From Bacteroidales bacterium (GTDB lineage Bacteria > Bacteroidota > Bacteroidia > Bacteroidales > UBA12077), in assembly GCA_028282785.1 (NCBI GenBank), contig JANQHE010000053.1:1-64000 (forward strand): a DNA stretch of 64,000 bases, given 5' to 3'. The notes beneath the pieces were generated by a model. It ran no database searches. It had not been told where the DNA came from and worked only from the letters and a program-made list of their open reading frames with translations. Positions 63,181 through 64,000 of this stretch are shown piece by piece. The first letter of the stretch is position 1, and the number at the start of each line of letters is the position of its first letter. The position numbers and the translations under genes were made by a program.

Positions 63181-64000
63181 ATGGAATTTAAAAGTAATTT
63201 ATTAGATAGATTTATAAAATATGTTCAAATTGATACTCAGTCGGATGATAGTTCAGAAACTTACCCTAGTACAAATAAGCAATTTAATTTAGCTAATTTA
63301 TTGGTTGAGGAATTAAAAGAGTTAGGTTTGAGTAATGTTGATGTGGATAAATTTGGTTATGTAACCGCTGTTTTACCATCGAATATTGAAAAGGGTATCC
63401 CTACAATTGGATTTCTTGCGCATATGGATACTGCTCCTGATATGAGTGGTAAAAATGTAAAACCTCAGGTTTTTGAAAATTATGATGGCGCAGACTTAGA
63501 AATAAATAAAGAGTTAGGGGTTAATATATCTGTAAAAGAATTCCCTGAAATTAAACAATATAAAGGACAAACAATAATTACTGCTAGCGGAGATACTTTG
63601 CTGGGAGCGGATGATAAAGCTGGTATTGCTGAGATAGTTACTGCAATGGAGTTTTTGCTTAAACATCCGGAAATAAAGCATGGAGAAATAAAAGTAGCAT
63701 TTACTCCGGATGAAGAAATTGGAAAAGGTGTAGATCACTTTGATGTTAAAAAGTTTGGGGCGGATTACGCTTATACTTTGGACGGAGGTCCAATTGGAGA
63801 ATTGGAATATGAAAACTTTAATGCAGCAGGTTCAACCATAAAAATCCAAGGCAGAAATATTCATCCTGGTTATGCAAAAAGAAAAATGATCAATGCTATA
63901 TTGGTTGCTGCTGAACTAAATGAAATGTTACCCATTGAACAGCGCCCTGAACTGACAGAGGCCTATGAAGGGTTCTTTCATATAGTTAAATTTCACGGAA
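63181..64000 (+). CDS. pepT: Peptidase T (tripeptide aminopeptidase), N-terminal part
   Basis: An open frame starts with the ATG at 63181 and runs off the window with no stop; about 273 residues are visible of an expected 405-410. Zn-binding signatures of the M20 family are in place: FLAHMDTAPDMSG, TLLGADDKAGIAEI, and TPDEEIGKGVDHFD, plus YTLDGGPIGELEYENFNAA, which is diagnostic of PepT. It releases the N-terminal residue of tripeptides in the cytoplasm. Confidence 0.93.
   Translation, partial: MEFKSNLLDRFIKYVQIDTQSDDSSETYPSTNKQFNLANLLVEELKELGLSNVDVDKFGYVTAVLPSNIEKGIPTIGFLAHMDTAPDMSGKNVKPQVFENYDGADLEINKELGVNISVKEFPEIKQYKGQTIITASGDTLLGADDKAGIAEIVTAMEFLLKHPEIKHGEIKVAFTPDEEIGKGVDHFDVKKFGADYAYTLDGGPIGELEYENFNAAGSTIKIQGRNIHPGYAKRKMINAILVAAELNEMLPIEQRPELTEAYEGFFHIVKFHG

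Noticed and set aside
1-64000. tRNA, rRNA, CRISPR arrays, intact IS elements or prophage genes
   Set aside because: None of their hallmarks (cloverleaf, repeat-spacer pattern, transposase, integrase or phage structural genes) was seen in either strand.

Overview
The window is an AT-rich chromosomal segment of a Bacteroidota bacterium, probably of the Bacteroidales/Marinilabiliales type. This rests on type IX secretion genes (PorQ, a C-terminal T9SS sorting domain), RHS/DUF6443-style secreted proteins, a short 286-residue RpoD, the 576-residue LysS with a C-terminal extension, the lysS-gpsA-pgi and porQ-cmk-ispH gene orders, DUF5683 and DUF6029 proteins, and promoters of the Bacteroidota form TTG/TTTG-N18-20-TAnnTTTG. 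It is mostly housekeeping chromosome. No tRNA, rRNA, CRISPR array, prophage or intact insertion sequence was seen.

Layout. 1-4.4 kb: two secreted proteins on the minus strand (an Ig/BACON protein cut by the window edge and an RHS/YD-repeat protein). 5.1-9.4 kb: lysS, gpsA, pgi. 9.4-21.1 kb: a BASS transporter, two PlsC-type acyltransferases, a membrane-anchored MutS-like ATPase, topoisomerase IV (parE, parC) and aroK. 21.1-29.4 kb (minus): a TPR-SpoIIE phosphatase, an MsbA-like exporter, and an MBOAT acyltransferase with two SGNH proteins, which looks like an envelope-glycan O-acylation unit. 29.5-32.3 kb (minus): a TlpA thioredoxin, a DUF6029 barrel and a T9SS-exported redoxin. 32.8-38 kb (minus): a LysM transglycosylase, DUF5683, ParB, ParA and a heptose kinase. 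38-42.5 kb (minus): a SnoaL lipoprotein, a LytTR regulator, an alpha/beta hydrolase, a LytS-type kinase, a NapH-like ferredoxin and an FMN-binding protein. 42.7-46.4 kb: a HEPN/MNT pair with a shortened HEPN, PriA, and a decayed GxxExxY gene. 46.4-52.3 kb: ispH, cmk, porQ, a glycosyltransferase, an LpxH-like phosphatase and a lipid kinase. 52.5-64 kb: a YkgJ protein, an EamA exporter, an M20 amidohydrolase, rpoD, two large permeases (one fused to EIIA-like and RCK_C domains), an FMN-binding gene remnant, an RNA 2'-O-methyltransferase, DUF2461 and the start of pepT.

Intergenic spaces carry several palindromic, REP- or MITE-like elements: a 22-bp terminal inverted repeat element at 32.6 kb, a perfect 19-bp inverted repeat element at 42 kb, a dispersed CCCCTG/TTTAGGG family at 8.0, 48.1 and possibly 52.5 kb, and compound hairpins at 13.2 kb.

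No clear-cut new defence or mobile system is visible. The most unusual items are the APC-EIIA-RCK fusion whose expected phospho-histidine reads as Glu, the GxxExxY pseudogene whose frame is intact but holds four in-frame TAA codons, the two-component system interrupted by a hydrolase, and the inverted-repeat element lying between the flavoprotein and ferredoxin genes.
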